Counted from the first letter of the stretch, positions 35,909 through 45,300 are shown. The stretch: DNA of 60,949 nt from Hyphomicrobiales bacterium (GCA_019247605.1 JAFBAS010000072.1:1-60949), one strand, 5' to 3'. Program-made: numbers and translations. Notes: a model not told the origin generated them from the letters alone.

Positions 35909-35959
35909 CCCTTCACCTTTCGGGCCTGCGGGTGCGAACGTCCCGCACCATGGGCCCCC

Positions 35960-37213
35960 CTACGACACGGCATGATTGAGCGCGACAGCAAAGACATCAT
36001 AGTTGTGGAGTTGGCGGCCCTCGGGCCAATCGATTTTGTGATTGACGATCATCGGCACCGTTTGTTCGGTGAGCCCGCCATGCGAGCGCAAAGGCTCGGT
36101 CAGGGCCGAAAGATCGTGGCGAGAGGCGCTCGTCCCTAGCACCTTGCGGCGCGCCGAGAGCACCACGAGATCGCCGATCCGGTCCGGCGGCAGCTCGAAG
36201 CGAGAAGCCGCGTCCGCGTTCGACAAAACGAGCGCGATGCCCTCGATGGCAGCGAGGCGCTTCGCCAGCGCCTCGCGGTCCGCGCCTTGCGGCAAATAGA
36301 TGGTCGCGAAGGAGCCGAGCGCCCCGTGATGCACCACATAAGGGTCCGTGATCGGCAAGATGACGCGCGCCTTTCCGGCGCCGACCCAATGGTCGAACAG
36401 GTCTTGAAGATAGATCACATCGGGTGAAAGGTCGGGCTCGTGCTTGTCGTTCATGCCGTGATCGGCGGTGAGCGCAAGCACGCAGTTCCGCGCGTCTATC
36501 AGCCCGACATAGCGGTCGAGCATGGCGTAGAATTCGTTGGCGATCTTCGATCCGGGCGCCGCCTTGTGCTGCACATAATCGGTCGTGGACAGATACATGA
36601 GGTCGGGCCTGAAACCCTCGAGGAGCTTGGCGCCGGCCGCGAGCACGAACTCCGAAAGATCGGCCGAGTAAACGTCCGGCACGGGCTTGCCCACGAACTG
36701 CGTCACCTTTGCAATGCCGTTCTCGGCAAGCGTCGCCTTGTCCGCCTTCTCGGAAGAAAAGGCGATCGCACGGCCGCTCAAGAAATCGAGCCCGTTGCCG
36801 AGGAGCGTGCGCAACTTGTCCTTCGCTGTGACCACGGCCACCTTGGCGCCCGCGTCGTGGAAAGCCTGCATGATGGTCGGCGCGCGCATGAAACGCGCCT
36901 CGTTCATCATCACTTCCTCGCCGCTCGCGCGGTCATAGAAGTAGTTTCCCGCGATGCCGTGCACTTGCGGAGGCCTGCCCGTGATGATCGAAATGTTGTT
37001 GGGGTTGGTGAAGCTTGGAATGACGGAATTGGCGAGGAGATGCGTCCGCGTCTTCATGAGCCGGTCGAGATTGGGCGCAAGCCCCGCCTCGATCGCGCGC
37101 TCGATATAGCCGGGCTCGGAGCCGTCGATGCACACGACGACCGTGGGCTGACGCGGGAAGTGATATTCGCGGCCGTTCACAGTGACGGTTGGCGTACGCC
37201 GTTGCTCGTTCAT
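35960..37213 (-). CDS. phnA: Phosphonoacetate hydrolase
   Basis: A 417-residue alkaline-phosphatase-superfamily enzyme splitting phosphonoacetate into acetate and phosphate. Zinc and nucleophile residues of the family are visible: Asp30 (CIDGS), Thr69 (PSFTNPNN), Asp212 and His216 (TTDYVQH), Asp251-His252 (TADHGMND) and His378 (RSHGGLTE). The GNYFYDRASGEEVMMNEA block is typical. Located between phnW and phnY, 51 bases from each. No signal peptide; cytoplasmic. Confidence 0.95.
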   Translation of the reverse strand: MNEQRRTPTVTVNGREYHFPRQPTVVVCIDGSEPGYIERAIEAGLAPNLDRLMKTRTHLLANSVIPSFTNPNNISIITGRPPQVHGIAGNYFYDRASGEEVMMNEARFMRAPTIMQAFHDAGAKVAVVTAKDKLRTLLGNGLDFLSGRAIAFSSEKADKATLAENGIAKVTQFVGKPVPDVYSADLSEFVLAAGAKLLEGFRPDLMYLSTTDYVQHKAAPGSKIANEFYAMLDRYVGLIDARNCVLALTADHGMNDKHEPDLSPDVIYLQDLFDHWVGAGKARVILPITDPYVVHHGALGSFATIYLPQGADREALAKRLAAIEGIALVLSNADAASRFELPPDRIGDLVVLSARRKVLGTSASRHDLSALTEPLRSHGGLTEQTVPMIVNHKIDWPEGRQLHNYDVFAVALNHAVS

Positions 37214-37264
37214 GGTTCCCTCGCTGGCGAAGCGGTTGTCGGCCCGAGAAAAAGGGCTCTCAGG

Positions 37265-38431
37265 TCAAGCGGCTTTCGCGGCAGGATCGCTCACACCCAT
37301 TTCGTCGAGCACCTCACGCACGGCGGCTAGCGCACCGCGCATCTCCTTCTCGCCGATGCGTCCGATGCAGCCGATGCGAAACGAATCCGCGACCGTGAGC
37401 TTTCCCGGGTAGATCACATAACCGCGCTCTTTCAGCCCATCGTAGAAGCGCTGGAAAACGAAACGCGGATGCGTCGGCATGTAAAAGGTGACGATGATCG
37501 GGGCCTGCAGATGATCGGGAAGCAAGGTGCGAAAGCCGAGCGCGCGCATGCCTGAAATAAGGATGCGGCAATTCTCGCGATAACGCCCGCCCCGCCCTTC
37601 CACGCCGCCTTCCCCCGCGAATTCCCGCAACGCCTGATGGAACGCGACGATCACGTGGATGGGGGGCGTAAAGCGATATTGCCCGGTCTTCTCGAGAGAA
37701 GCCCATTGGTCGTGAAGGTCAAGAACGAGCGTCGTCGCCTGACCCTTGGTCGCGATGAGCGCCTCTTTTCGGCAAATGACGAAACCCAGGCCGGGCACGC
37801 CCTCGATGCACTTGTTCGAGGAAGCCGCGACCGCGTCCACATGCGCTCTTTGCACGTCGAGCGGAAGCGCCCCGAAGGCGCTCATCGAATCGAGGAGGAA
37901 GCTCTTCGCGTATTTTTCGGCGAGCGCGCCGATCTCGTCGATGGGATTGAGGATGCCGGAGGTCGTCTCGCAATGAACCGCGAAGATGTGCGTGATCGAG
38001 GGCGTGCGCCTCAAAAGGCGCTCCACCTCCTCCAGATCGGGCAAAGTGTCCTCCGGCGTCTCATGCACGAGCGTGCGCCGCCCCGCGATGTCGAGAATGC
38101 GCTTTGCCCGATGTCCATAGGCGCCGTTGATCAGGAGAAGCACCCTCCCCTTCGGCGGCACGAAGGTCGTCAGCATGGCCTCGACCGCGAAAGTGCCGGA
38201 ACCTTGCATCGGCACGGTCACGTACTCGCCGCCCCCTTTCACGATCTCGGGAAGGCGCTGCAGCACCGCCTTGTTGATCGCGCCGAAGCTCGCATCGCGA
38301 GAGCCCCAATCGTGCACCATCGCGGCTTTGACGCTACGCGACGTGGTGAGCGGGCCGGGCGTCAGGAGGAAAGGGTCGCCCGTTTCCGACGTGGCTTTGT
38401 GAGCAGGTTTCGAGACTGCGGTTTCCCTCAT
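37265..38431 (-). CDS. phnW: 2-aminoethylphosphonate--pyruvate transaminase
   Basis: A 388-residue class V aminotransferase that moves the amino group of 2-aminoethylphosphonate to pyruvate, giving phosphonoacetaldehyde and alanine. The PhnW start LLTPGPLTTSRSVKAAM, then VPMQGSGTFAVEAM and the PLP lysine Lys207 (SSNKCIEGVPG) are clear. ATG 38431 follows GGAGAGG at good spacing; the longer in-frame start is unlikely. First of phnW-phnA-phnY on the minus strand. A 225-base gap upstream probably contains its own promoter. Confidence 0.95.
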   Translation of the reverse strand: MRETAVSKPAHKATSETGDPFLLTPGPLTTSRSVKAAMVHDWGSRDASFGAINKAVLQRLPEIVKGGGEYVTVPMQGSGTFAVEAMLTTFVPPKGRVLLLINGAYGHRAKRILDIAGRRTLVHETPEDTLPDLEEVERLLRRTPSITHIFAVHCETTSGILNPIDEIGALAEKYAKSFLLDSMSAFGALPLDVQRAHVDAVAASSNKCIEGVPGLGFVICRKEALIATKGQATTLVLDLHDQWASLEKTGQYRFTPPIHVIVAFHQALREFAGEGGVEGRGGRYRENCRILISGMRALGFRTLLPDHLQAPIIVTFYMPTHPRFVFQRFYDGLKERGYVIYPGKLTVADSFRIGCIGRIGEKEMRGALAAVREVLDEMGVSDPAAKAA

Positions 38432-38656
38432 CGATCGCCTCTCCGCATGGACCGATTTCGAGGATGGCGCCCATCGTCGAAATCGAGCCCGCATCGCCAA
38501 GCTGTGGCCCGACCTTCGCGGGAAAAGGGACCTCAGGGCCGACCACCGGCAGGAACCATCCTCGCGGGCCTCGCTTCCTGGCTTCTAGTCGCCCTCACAA
38601 AATCCGTCAAGTTACCACATTATGCAACTTTCATGGGTATGCTGGTGACGGTACCG

Positions 38657-39508
38657 TCAGAACATGCGAAGGCAAAAAAGGCCGCCGAGAATGAGTGCGC
38701 CGGAGGCGGCTCGCACGCGCGTCATCGGCTCCTTCAGGAAAATCACCGCGATCAGACCGCCGAAGAGCACGCTCGTCTCGCGAATCGCGGCGACGAGCGC
38801 GATGGGAGCAACCGTCATGGCCCAGATGGCGATCCAGTAAGCGGCGAGCGACATTGCGCCGCCCGCGAAGCCGGGAAGCAGAAAACCGAACGCCGGGCGC
38901 ACGCCTTTCAGGCCTTTCCAAAAAAGACAAATGATGAGCATCGGGTAGGCATCGACGGCGAAAAGCGCCGCCGCATAGGCGTTCGGATCTTCGGCCGCGC
39001 GCGCTCCGCTGCCGTCGACGATCGTGTAGGCGCTGATGGTGACGGCGGTGAGAAGTGCGCAGCTCACCGCGACCTTACTCGGCGCCACGAGATGGCGGTG
39101 GCCGCGCAGCGAGATCAGAAGGACGCCTGCGCCGAGCAGAACGATGCCGAGCCCATTTCCGACACTCAGCGGATCATGCACGAAAAGGAGCGAGGCGATC
39201 GCCGTCATCAAAGGCGCGGCGCCACGCGCGATGGGGTAGATCTGCCCCATGTCGGCGCGCCGATACGCTTCCGCGAGGAAGAGGTAATAGCCGAGATGGA
39301 TCACGACCGAGGCGATGATCCAGGGCCACGCGGCAGCTTTGGGAAGTCCGGTGATCAACAACGCCGGGAGCGCGATCACGCCACAGGTGAAGCAGATGAG
39401 CGTCATCGCGAGGAAAGGATCGAGCCTGATCTTGATCAGCGCATTCCAGCCGGCATGAAGCGCGGCGGCGGTCAAAACCGCAAGGAAGACGGGAAGAGAG
39501 AGGTGCAT
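38657..39508 (-). CDS. Phosphonate-utilisation-associated EamA/DMT-family membrane protein
   Basis: A 283-residue protein with about ten transmembrane helices and the two-EamA layout of the drug/metabolite transporter superfamily. Its length, the opening LHAGWNALIKIRLDP and the YRRADMGQIYPIARG block match the EamA subgroup repeatedly found beside phosphonate genes (the TIGR03340 type). No phosphonate ABC importer is encoded nearby, so this may carry 2-aminoethylphosphonate or a breakdown product; direction unknown. It lies 16 bases after the DeoR-type gene, so the two are probably co-transcribed. Confidence 0.82.
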   Translation of the reverse strand: MHLSLPVFLAVLTAAALHAGWNALIKIRLDPFLAMTLICFTCGVIALPALLITGLPKAAAWPWIIASVVIHLGYYLFLAEAYRRADMGQIYPIARGAAPLMTAIASLLFVHDPLSVGNGLGIVLLGAGVLLISLRGHRHLVAPSKVAVSCALLTAVTISAYTIVDGSGARAAEDPNAYAAALFAVDAYPMLIICLFWKGLKGVRPAFGFLLPGFAGGAMSLAAYWIAIWAMTVAPIALVAAIRETSVLFGGLIAVIFLKEPMTRVRAASGALILGGLFCLRMF

Positions 39509-39524
39509 CGGCTTCGCCCGAGGG

Positions 39525-40295
39525 TCACGCCTTCGCCTGGATCACAGGCCAGCGACGAGCCGCAAAGGCTTGCGCGATCCTTTTGGGCGGCGGCTTGTCG
39601 ACGATCAGCGCCGCGATCTGAGAGCCGATGGCCATCTTCACGGGCGTTCGCCGCTCGAACTTGCTGTGATCGACGAGGAGGAAGACCTTCTTGCCGGCCT
39701 TCATCATTCGATGCCGCTGCTCGCTCGCGAGGCGCGAATAGTCGGTGAGCTCTCCTTCGGCCGAAATGCCGCCCACACCTATGAAGGCGAGATCGACACG
39801 AAAATGCTCGAGCGCGGCAAGCGTATCGATGCCGAAGGCAGCTTCATCGTTCGGGTCGATCTCGCCGCCGAGCATCGTCACCTTCACGCCAGAGGAACGA
39901 CACAAGAGGAGCGCGATCGGCAAGCTGTTGGTGAGCACGGTGATGTCCTTGCGCTCGACAAGCGCATAGGCGAGCGCAAGCGTGGTGGAGCCCGAATCGA
40001 GGAGCACCACCGTTCCGTCCTCGACGAAGCTTGCCGCTTTGCGGCCGATGGCGGCCTTGCCGCGTGCGTTGGCCGCCTGGCGAGCGGCGAGCGAAGGCTC
40101 GGCCGTCGTGCCGCGCGCAGCCCCACCATGCACGAGATTGGCGCGGCCCTGATCGGCGAGCGCCTTGAGATCGCGACGGATGGTCTCGCGCGACACGCCG
40201 AGCCGTTCGGCGAGAAGCGACACGCTGACCGCGCCCGCGGCATCGAGCGCGTTGAGGATATGGTCCTGTCGGCTGATGGCGAGCGGGCGATTCAT
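39525..40295 (-). CDS. DeoR-family transcriptional regulator
   Basis: A 256-residue regulator. Residues about 8-62 form the DeoR helix-turn-helix (RQDHILNALDAAGAVSVSLL, AERLGVSRETIRRDLKALAD); residues 75-235 form the sugar-phosphate-sensing DeoRC domain (DGTVVLLDSGSTTLALA, VTMLGGEIDPND, DLAFIGVGGIS, KVFLLVDHSKF). As first gene ahead of the phosphonate-associated transporter, it likely controls this cluster in response to a phosphorylated or phosphonate metabolite. An upstream start at 40400 is possible but adds non-conserved residues; ATG 40295 has no strong ribosome site. Confidence 0.87.
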   Translation of the reverse strand: MNRPLAISRQDHILNALDAAGAVSVSLLAERLGVSRETIRRDLKALADQGRANLVHGGAARGTTAEPSLAARQAANARGKAAIGRKAASFVEDGTVVLLDSGSTTLALAYALVERKDITVLTNSLPIALLLCRSSGVKVTMLGGEIDPNDEAAFGIDTLAALEHFRVDLAFIGVGGISAEGELTDYSRLASEQRHRMMKAGKKVFLLVDHSKFERRTPVKMAIGSQIAALIVDKPPPKRIAQAFAARRWPVIQAKA

Positions 40296-40458
40296 GAGGC
40301 CGGCTTCTGTTGCGGAAGGTGCCGGTGTGGCATTTTGTGGCAATTTCTGCAAGCGCGCCCGCCACGCATCTCCAATCGTCGCTGAAGCGAAGCTGCTCAA
40401 GCGCGCTGTGAAGACAAATGCAGGGAGAGGCTTCGGCCGCTGGTGGGCCGGCGGACAC

Positions 40459-41934
40459 TCAAGGCGTGCGATGCGCGGCGATCAGCCCCTGATATTCGAA
40501 GAAACTGTCCTTCGGCACGCGTTTTTGCGTTTCGAAATCGACATGGACGATGCCGAGCCTGTGCGAGTAACCCGTCGTCCATTCGAAATTGTCGAGGAGC
40601 GACCAGAGGAAATAGCCGCCGAGCCTTGCTCCCTCGGCGCGCGCCTTGAGCGCGGCCTTCACATGCTGGCGCACATAGAGGCTGCGAAGCTCGTCATGCA
40701 CCCTGCCCTCGACGAGCGCCTCGTCTTCGTCACCGAAACCCGCACCGTTTTCGGTGATGTAGATGAGCGGGTCGCCATAGTCCTTGTGAAGCCGCATGAG
40801 CAACCGATAGAGCTCATCGGGAACCATGGGCCCGTTGAAAGCCTCGAGCGTGTCGACATTCGCCTTTGCCCATTCCGCGCCCAAGGGAGCCGAAACCGCG
40901 CCCTTGAAATACGAGGGGGCATAATAATTCACACCCACGAAATCCGGCCGGTTCTCCAAGATGAAGCGCATCTCGGCGGGCGTGGGCGCGAAATCGGGAT
41001 TGAGCTTGCCCTCGAGCGAGGCGAGAGGCTCCGGGTAGCTCCCCTTGAACATGGCATCGAGAAACCAGCGATTTTGGAGCGCGTCCATCATCGATGCAGC
41101 CGCGACATCCTCCGCGCGCTCAGGATCGGCGGGGTTCGTCGGCGTGAAATTCAATGCGATGCCGATCTCGCCTGGCAGGTGACGCTGCCGATAGAGATCG
41201 ATCGCTTGCGCGCTCGCCAGGAGAATATGATGCGCGGCCACCGCTTGCTGCGCGTAAATGCGCAGCGCATCCGCCCTTTCATCCTCGACTCCCTCCAAAA
41301 TGCGGTGGATCGAAGGTTCGATCATGTAAAGCTCGACGAAGGGCTCGTTCACGGTGATGAAGCGCTTCACCCGGTCGCCGAAGGCGTCGAAGACGATCTC
41401 CGCATAGCGACGGAACCACGCGACGGAATTCTTATTGGCCCAACCGCCCTCTTGGGCAAGCTTCTCGGGCATGTCCCAATGATAGAGCGTGACGACGGGC
41501 TCGATGCCGTTTTGCAGAAGATCGTCGATGAGCTGGCGATAGTGCGCGAGCCCCGCCGGATTCACCTCTCCGGTGCCTTGGGGCAGGATGCGCGACCAGG
41601 CGATCGAGAAGCGATAGGCGTTCACGCCAAGCCGTTTCATCAGTGCGATGTCTTGCAGGTATTGCTCGCGGTCGTAGAGGTTGTCGGCGATATTGCCGGT
41701 CTCGTTCCGGCCGATCACGGACTTCGTGACATGAAATTCGTTGGTGAAGACATCCCAATTGGACGGGCCTTTGCCATCGCGCTGATAGCCGCCTTCGACC
41801 TGATAGGCCGAGGTCGATACGCCCCAAAGGAATGCGTGTCTCGGAAGCGGCGAAGCGGGTGCGGCAGCCGCGAGGCAAAAGCCCAAGGCGAGGATCCGCG
41901 CGGCTCGCGCGACTTGCCTCTCGATGGAACGCAA
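40459..41934 (-). CDS. Glycoside hydrolase family 1 beta-glucosidase, exported
   Basis: A 491-residue GH1 enzyme. Acid/base Glu197 is in TVNEPF and the nucleophile Glu395 in YITENGAG; the N-terminal FLWGVSTSAYQVEGG and SWSR-like AWSRILP blocks are family marks. I chose TTG 41934 because GGGAG stands six bases upstream and the result is a neat signal peptide (RSIERQVARAARILALGFCL AAAAPASPLP region); an ATG at 42012 would add 26 residues that hide it. Probably cleaves beta-glucosides in the periplasm. Isolated gene; no sugar transporter beside it. Confidence 0.88.
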   Translation of the reverse strand: MRSIERQVARAARILALGFCLAAAAPASPLPRHAFLWGVSTSAYQVEGGYQRDGKGPSNWDVFTNEFHVTKSVIGRNETGNIADNLYDREQYLQDIALMKRLGVNAYRFSIAWSRILPQGTGEVNPAGLAHYRQLIDDLLQNGIEPVVTLYHWDMPEKLAQEGGWANKNSVAWFRRYAEIVFDAFGDRVKRFITVNEPFVELYMIEPSIHRILEGVEDERADALRIYAQQAVAAHHILLASAQAIDLYRQRHLPGEIGIALNFTPTNPADPERAEDVAAASMMDALQNRWFLDAMFKGSYPEPLASLEGKLNPDFAPTPAEMRFILENRPDFVGVNYYAPSYFKGAVSAPLGAEWAKANVDTLEAFNGPMVPDELYRLLMRLHKDYGDPLIYITENGAGFGDEDEALVEGRVHDELRSLYVRQHVKAALKARAEGARLGGYFLWSLLDNFEWTTGYSHRLGIVHVDFETQKRVPKDSFFEYQGLIAAHRTP

Positions 41935-42066
41935 ATTCTTCTCCCGTGAAGTGACGGATCGTGCGGGCCGGTGGAGGAAGCAAGCGTAGCTTAGGCTCGC
42001 CTGGCGTGCCATAGCGCAAAAGCGGGGAATATCGGCTCGACGCGGAGGCCGAGGCGCGCCGCAGCG

Positions 42067-43737
42067 CTATTTTTTCGGAATCGAAAAGATGCCGCTGCCC
42101 AAATAGTTCATCCTGTTCAGATTGAGCGTTTGACGCATCGCGAGCGACGGGTTGCCCCGGAAATGATCGTGGCCCGCAACACCGTCATGGTGATGTTTCC
42201 AGGCCCCACCGGCCTGAGGCCCATTCGAATCCAAGCGGTAGGTCGAGACCTTGAGCCGCGAAGGGTCGGCCAAGGGATCATGATGGCCGACAGGATCGAG
42301 CCGATTGGTCAGGCTTCCCGGACCGACCTGGGGCTTCGAGGACCAATCGCCCCAGCGCAAATATTCGCCCTTCTGCGGAAGCGATGCGACGAGATTCGAG
42401 CCCGACGGATTCATCGAAGGATTTTTGTGATCATTCAAGCGCGGCGGATTTGTCGGCGAGCCGGCCTGCACATTCCAGGCATGGCGCGTGCTCGCATCGA
42501 AACTGGATGGCGGCGAAAAATGATGTGATCCCATCGCGTGGTCGTGCTCATCCCGTCCACCGCGCGCAACGTAAGCATCCTTTGTGGAGTGGGCGAAGCG
42601 GCGCTCATCGAAATCGCGGCCGTCATGATGATCACGGTCGCGCGCAAAACGGTCATCATCGTCGTGAAAATACATGTGGTGATGATGATGGTGGTGATGC
42701 GCCACCGGCGGAGGGGGCGGCGGTGGAGGTGGCGGCGGCGATGGTGGTGGCGGCGACGGGCGCGGGGGTGGTGGGGGTGGCGCGAGCGGCGTGGGAGGTG
42801 GAGGCGGAGGCGGCGAAGCCGCGACAACTTGCGGCGATGAGGTGCGAACCGCGATCGCCGCGTGTTGCGCGCCGTTCTCGACTTCGTTCAAAAGGTTCTG
42901 AAGCCCGAGAGAGGACCAGTCCCAGGATTGCAACATTGCGCTCGAGGAATTGGCAGTGCCGACGTTGTTGGCCGCCGCTTGGGAATCGCTCGGCTTCACG
43001 TTCGAGCCGCCGCTTTGTCCCGCCTTGCTCGCCACCGCGGCGTTGTAGGTCGCGATCAGCGCGGCGGGCGCCTTGAAGGCCGCCGATGGCGGCGTGAGCG
43101 AGGAAATCGAACGAATGCCGAAGCCCGGCTGGTTCAGCGTCTGGGTGACGCCGGCCGACGACATGGTCATGACGCCGTAGCCGAGTACAGCCTCCGTCCC
43201 GTCCTTGCTCTGGCTGACCGTGATGATGCCGCCACGCAACCCGATGGTCGCGAAAGGCGTGCTGATGGTCGCGCCGCCCGTATGGGTGGCTTGCCCGCCC
43301 ACGACGCGCAGCACTCCCTTGCCCAGCGACACCGCCATTTCGCCGTGCCCCGCCTGCGGGTCGAAGACGAATTTATCGATGACGATCGATGAATTCGGTC
43401 CGATGTCGAGCGTGGTCTTGTCGACGAAAACGAGTTGCACACTCCCCGAAGGGGAAGTGTCGATCTTCTCGTCCGAGACGACCCGTGACCCCATCTCGAT
43501 CACGCGCATGCTTCCGCCCGGCGGCGTTCCGGAGGAGAGCACGTTCGCGGCACCCGCCGTCCCGACCGGATCGGCCCTGGCCTGCGTGTGGCCGAGGAGA
43601 GCGAGCGCGGCTACCCCGGTGAGGAGCCAGATGCGCAAGGGGATCGTGCGCAAGGGGATCGAGAGACACTCGCCCGCCCACCCCATTGCGTTCGGCAGGG
43701 GTCCATTCCGGCAGCGGTGGAAAGGGGCGTTCGACAT
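42067..43737 (-). CDS. FecR-domain exported protein with poly-Pro and poly-His tracts
   Basis: A 556-residue protein. A signal sequence (about 36-54) precedes a FecR domain (roughly 75-175: GSMRVIEMGSRVVSDEKIDT, LVFVDKTTLDIGPNSS, GVLRVVGGQATHTGG, STPFATIGLRGG). FecR domains of this stand-alone type often bind surface polymers or act in envelope signalling. Residues 309-343 are almost all proline; residues 346-353 are eight histidines followed by an Asp/His-rich stretch, a likely metal-binding or extended wall-spanning segment. The remaining C-terminal 180 residues are low-complexity Asn/His/Pro. Function unknown beyond the domain. Confidence 0.75.
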   Translation of the reverse strand: MSNAPFHRCRNGPLPNAMGWAGECLSIPLRTIPLRIWLLTGVAALALLGHTQARADPVGTAGAANVLSSGTPPGGSMRVIEMGSRVVSDEKIDTSPSGSVQLVFVDKTTLDIGPNSSIVIDKFVFDPQAGHGEMAVSLGKGVLRVVGGQATHTGGATISTPFATIGLRGGIITVSQSKDGTEAVLGYGVMTMSSAGVTQTLNQPGFGIRSISSLTPPSAAFKAPAALIATYNAAVASKAGQSGGSNVKPSDSQAAANNVGTANSSSAMLQSWDWSSLGLQNLLNEVENGAQHAAIAVRTSSPQVVAASPPPPPPPTPLAPPPPPPRPSPPPPSPPPPPPPPPPPVAHHHHHHHHMYFHDDDDRFARDRDHHDGRDFDERRFAHSTKDAYVARGGRDEHDHAMGSHHFSPPSSFDASTRHAWNVQAGSPTNPPRLNDHKNPSMNPSGSNLVASLPQKGEYLRWGDWSSKPQVGPGSLTNRLDPVGHHDPLADPSRLKVSTYRLDSNGPQAGGAWKHHHDGVAGHDHFRGNPSLAMRQTLNLNRMNYLGSGIFSIPKK

Positions 43738-44110
43738 GCGCCGCAAATATTCGTTCCGGCCTGCTATGTATTCGATCGCGAACTATTGGTTCTCAGCACG
43801 ATTTCACACTCACTTCCGCCAAACGCGACCACATGTCAATTTTGAATCAGGATTTAAATTTCAAATTCAGCACACTTGTCGAGATTATCTTCCGAAATTA
43901 GTCAATTTTCTGAGGTCCATGTGGCAAGAATTGCTTCTTGCCGAGTTTGTTACTTCTCCAATAACTCAATACCTCCTTCGTGGTATAACGCCACGCCTCC
44001 TTGAAGCGCAGACGGTCCAGGCGTCGGCCGCCGGCCACGAGCCTGCATCCGCGGAGGCGGAACTTGAAGAGAAGCATGCAAGGAGCACGGACGGCGATCT
44101 GCCGCGCCGC
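43738..44110. other. AT-richer intergenic region upstream of the FecR gene
   Basis: The 373 bases are visibly lower in GC than the flanks, with A/T runs around 43840-43980 (for example GGATTTAAATTTC). It probably carries the FecR gene promoter and may be horizontally acquired sequence. A small inverted pair GGCAAGAATTGCTTCTTGCC (43922-43941) could fold as a hairpin. No ORF or RNA gene is supported. Confidence 0.45.
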
Positions 44111-44416
44111 TCATGCCCCCCTTTGCTTCGCCTGGCAGAGCGTCACCACCGAGCGTAGGGCTTCCCTCTCATTCGCACCGATATCCACCTCGCCTCTCAC
44201 GAGGTGTCGCAACTCCTTGTTGGTGACGCCGCTATGGATGCAGTCCGGCCTTGCCATTTCCACGAGGCGAGCTTCTCTTTGCGCCGCCCTCGCCGTCATG
44301 CCGCATACCCAAATCGCGGCGACCAGGGCGGCGGTGATGCTCACAAACCAGCGAAGTGCGTCTGACTTCGGTGCACGACGCAAATGCGGGGCTTCCGCCG
44401 TAAAGTCGATTTGCAT
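44111..44416 (-). CDS. Small single-helix membrane protein, function unknown
   Basis: A 101-residue protein that I do not recognise. One hydrophobic helix (about 22-40, WFVSITAALVAAIWVCG) divides a short basic N-terminus from a C-terminal domain with two cysteines (DCIHSGVTNKELRHLVRGEV, SVVTLCQAK). The ATG at 44416 is preferred; a TTG at 44449 gives a slightly longer form. It may be a periplasm-facing anchored protein. Divergent from the Spy-like gene. Confidence 0.5.
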   Translation of the reverse strand: MQIDFTAEAPHLRRAPKSDALRWFVSITAALVAAIWVCGMTARAAQREARLVEMARPDCIHSGVTNKELRHLVRGEVDIGANEREALRSVVTLCQAKQRGA

Positions 44417-44656
44417 GGCGACAAATCCCGTGTCGAACCATGGAGGCAATGAGGGCTAAGCCAAGTCGATGGCCAAAACCTTCCAAGAATGATTATAATT
44501 CTCGTCTTCGCGCGCCTTTGCCGAATTCATCTCCTGCGCCGCGCCGCCCTTGCCGGATTCTTGTCCGTTGGTGACCGAAATGTAACTTGAAGGCGCGCGG
44601 CGTCCTGCCCAATTTCCGTGACCAGAGGCGACTTTCTTCCGGTGACGGAGTCTCAA

Positions 44657-45205
44657 ATGAAACGCTCGATTCCATTCATGGCCGCAGGCGTGATGTCCCT
44701 TGCCTTCGTCTCTCCAGCCTTTGCGCAAGGGCATGGCCCTGAGGCCGGCGGATTTCGGTCGATCGCGCGGCTTTGTGCGACCGATCAGCAATGGACGACC
44801 GACCGCATGGGTGAGCGCCTTGCCCAGCGCCTCAATCTGACGGACCAGCAGAAGCCAGCGCTGAAGGCGCTGCAGGACGCCATCGCCAAGGCGAAGGGCG
44901 ATGCCAAAGCCGCCTTGTGCGCCGCGACGCCCGATCTCTCCACCTTGCCGGCGCGCATGGCTTTCGCGCAAAAGCGGCTACAGGCGCGGCTGGACGGCAT
45001 GAAGGCGGTTCAGCCGAAGCTCGAGGCCTTTTACGCGACGCTCACGGGCGAGCAGCAAGTCGAGCTCAACGAGCTATGGCACCACCATGGCATGCGCGGC
45101 GAACGCGGCGGCGAGGGTGAGCGACATTGGCACGGCGGAGGCGAATGGCGAATGCGCGATGGCGGCGGCCGAGGTTTCGGCGGGGGTGAAGATTTCGACC
45201 ACTAG
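44657..45205 (+). CDS. Spy/CpxP-like LTxxQ periplasmic protein
   Basis: A 182-residue protein with a clean signal peptide (1-22, ending PAFAQ). Two LTxxQ motifs typical of Spy/CpxP are present: NLTDQQKPALKALQDA and ATLTGEQQVELNELW, within an all-helical segment. Spy-like proteins are ATP-independent chaperones or stress sensors; some bind metals. The C-terminal tail is rich in Gly and His (HHHGMRGERGGEGERHWHGG), which could bind metal ions. ATG 44657 follows GGAG. Confidence 0.83.
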   Translation: MKRSIPFMAAGVMSLAFVSPAFAQGHGPEAGGFRSIARLCATDQQWTTDRMGERLAQRLNLTDQQKPALKALQDAIAKAKGDAKAALCAATPDLSTLPARMAFAQKRLQARLDGMKAVQPKLEAFYATLTGEQQVELNELWHHHGMRGERGGEGERHWHGGGEWRMRDGGGRGFGGGEDFDH

Positions 45206-45241
45206 ACGGCGAAAACTGGCCACCTGATCCGAAGAAGCGGG

Positions 45242-45300
45242 GGAGGCGGAACCGTCCTTGTGCTCGCTTCGCTCACAACACCTGGGCATGACGCGGCGGG
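45242..45300. repeat. Degenerate dispersed repeat fragment
   Basis: The stretch CCGTCCTTGTGCTCGCTTCG...CTGGGCATGACGCGGCGGGA resembles one end of the GTCATGCCCGG-type repeats seen at 28830-29040. It lies between convergent genes, where such elements are usual. Identity is by pattern only. Confidence 0.35.

Noticed and set aside
38646-38659. 14-bp palindrome TGACGGTACCGTCA before phnW
   Set aside because: It overlaps the stop of the EamA gene and palindromes of this size occur a few times by chance in 61 kb; no family match for an operator.
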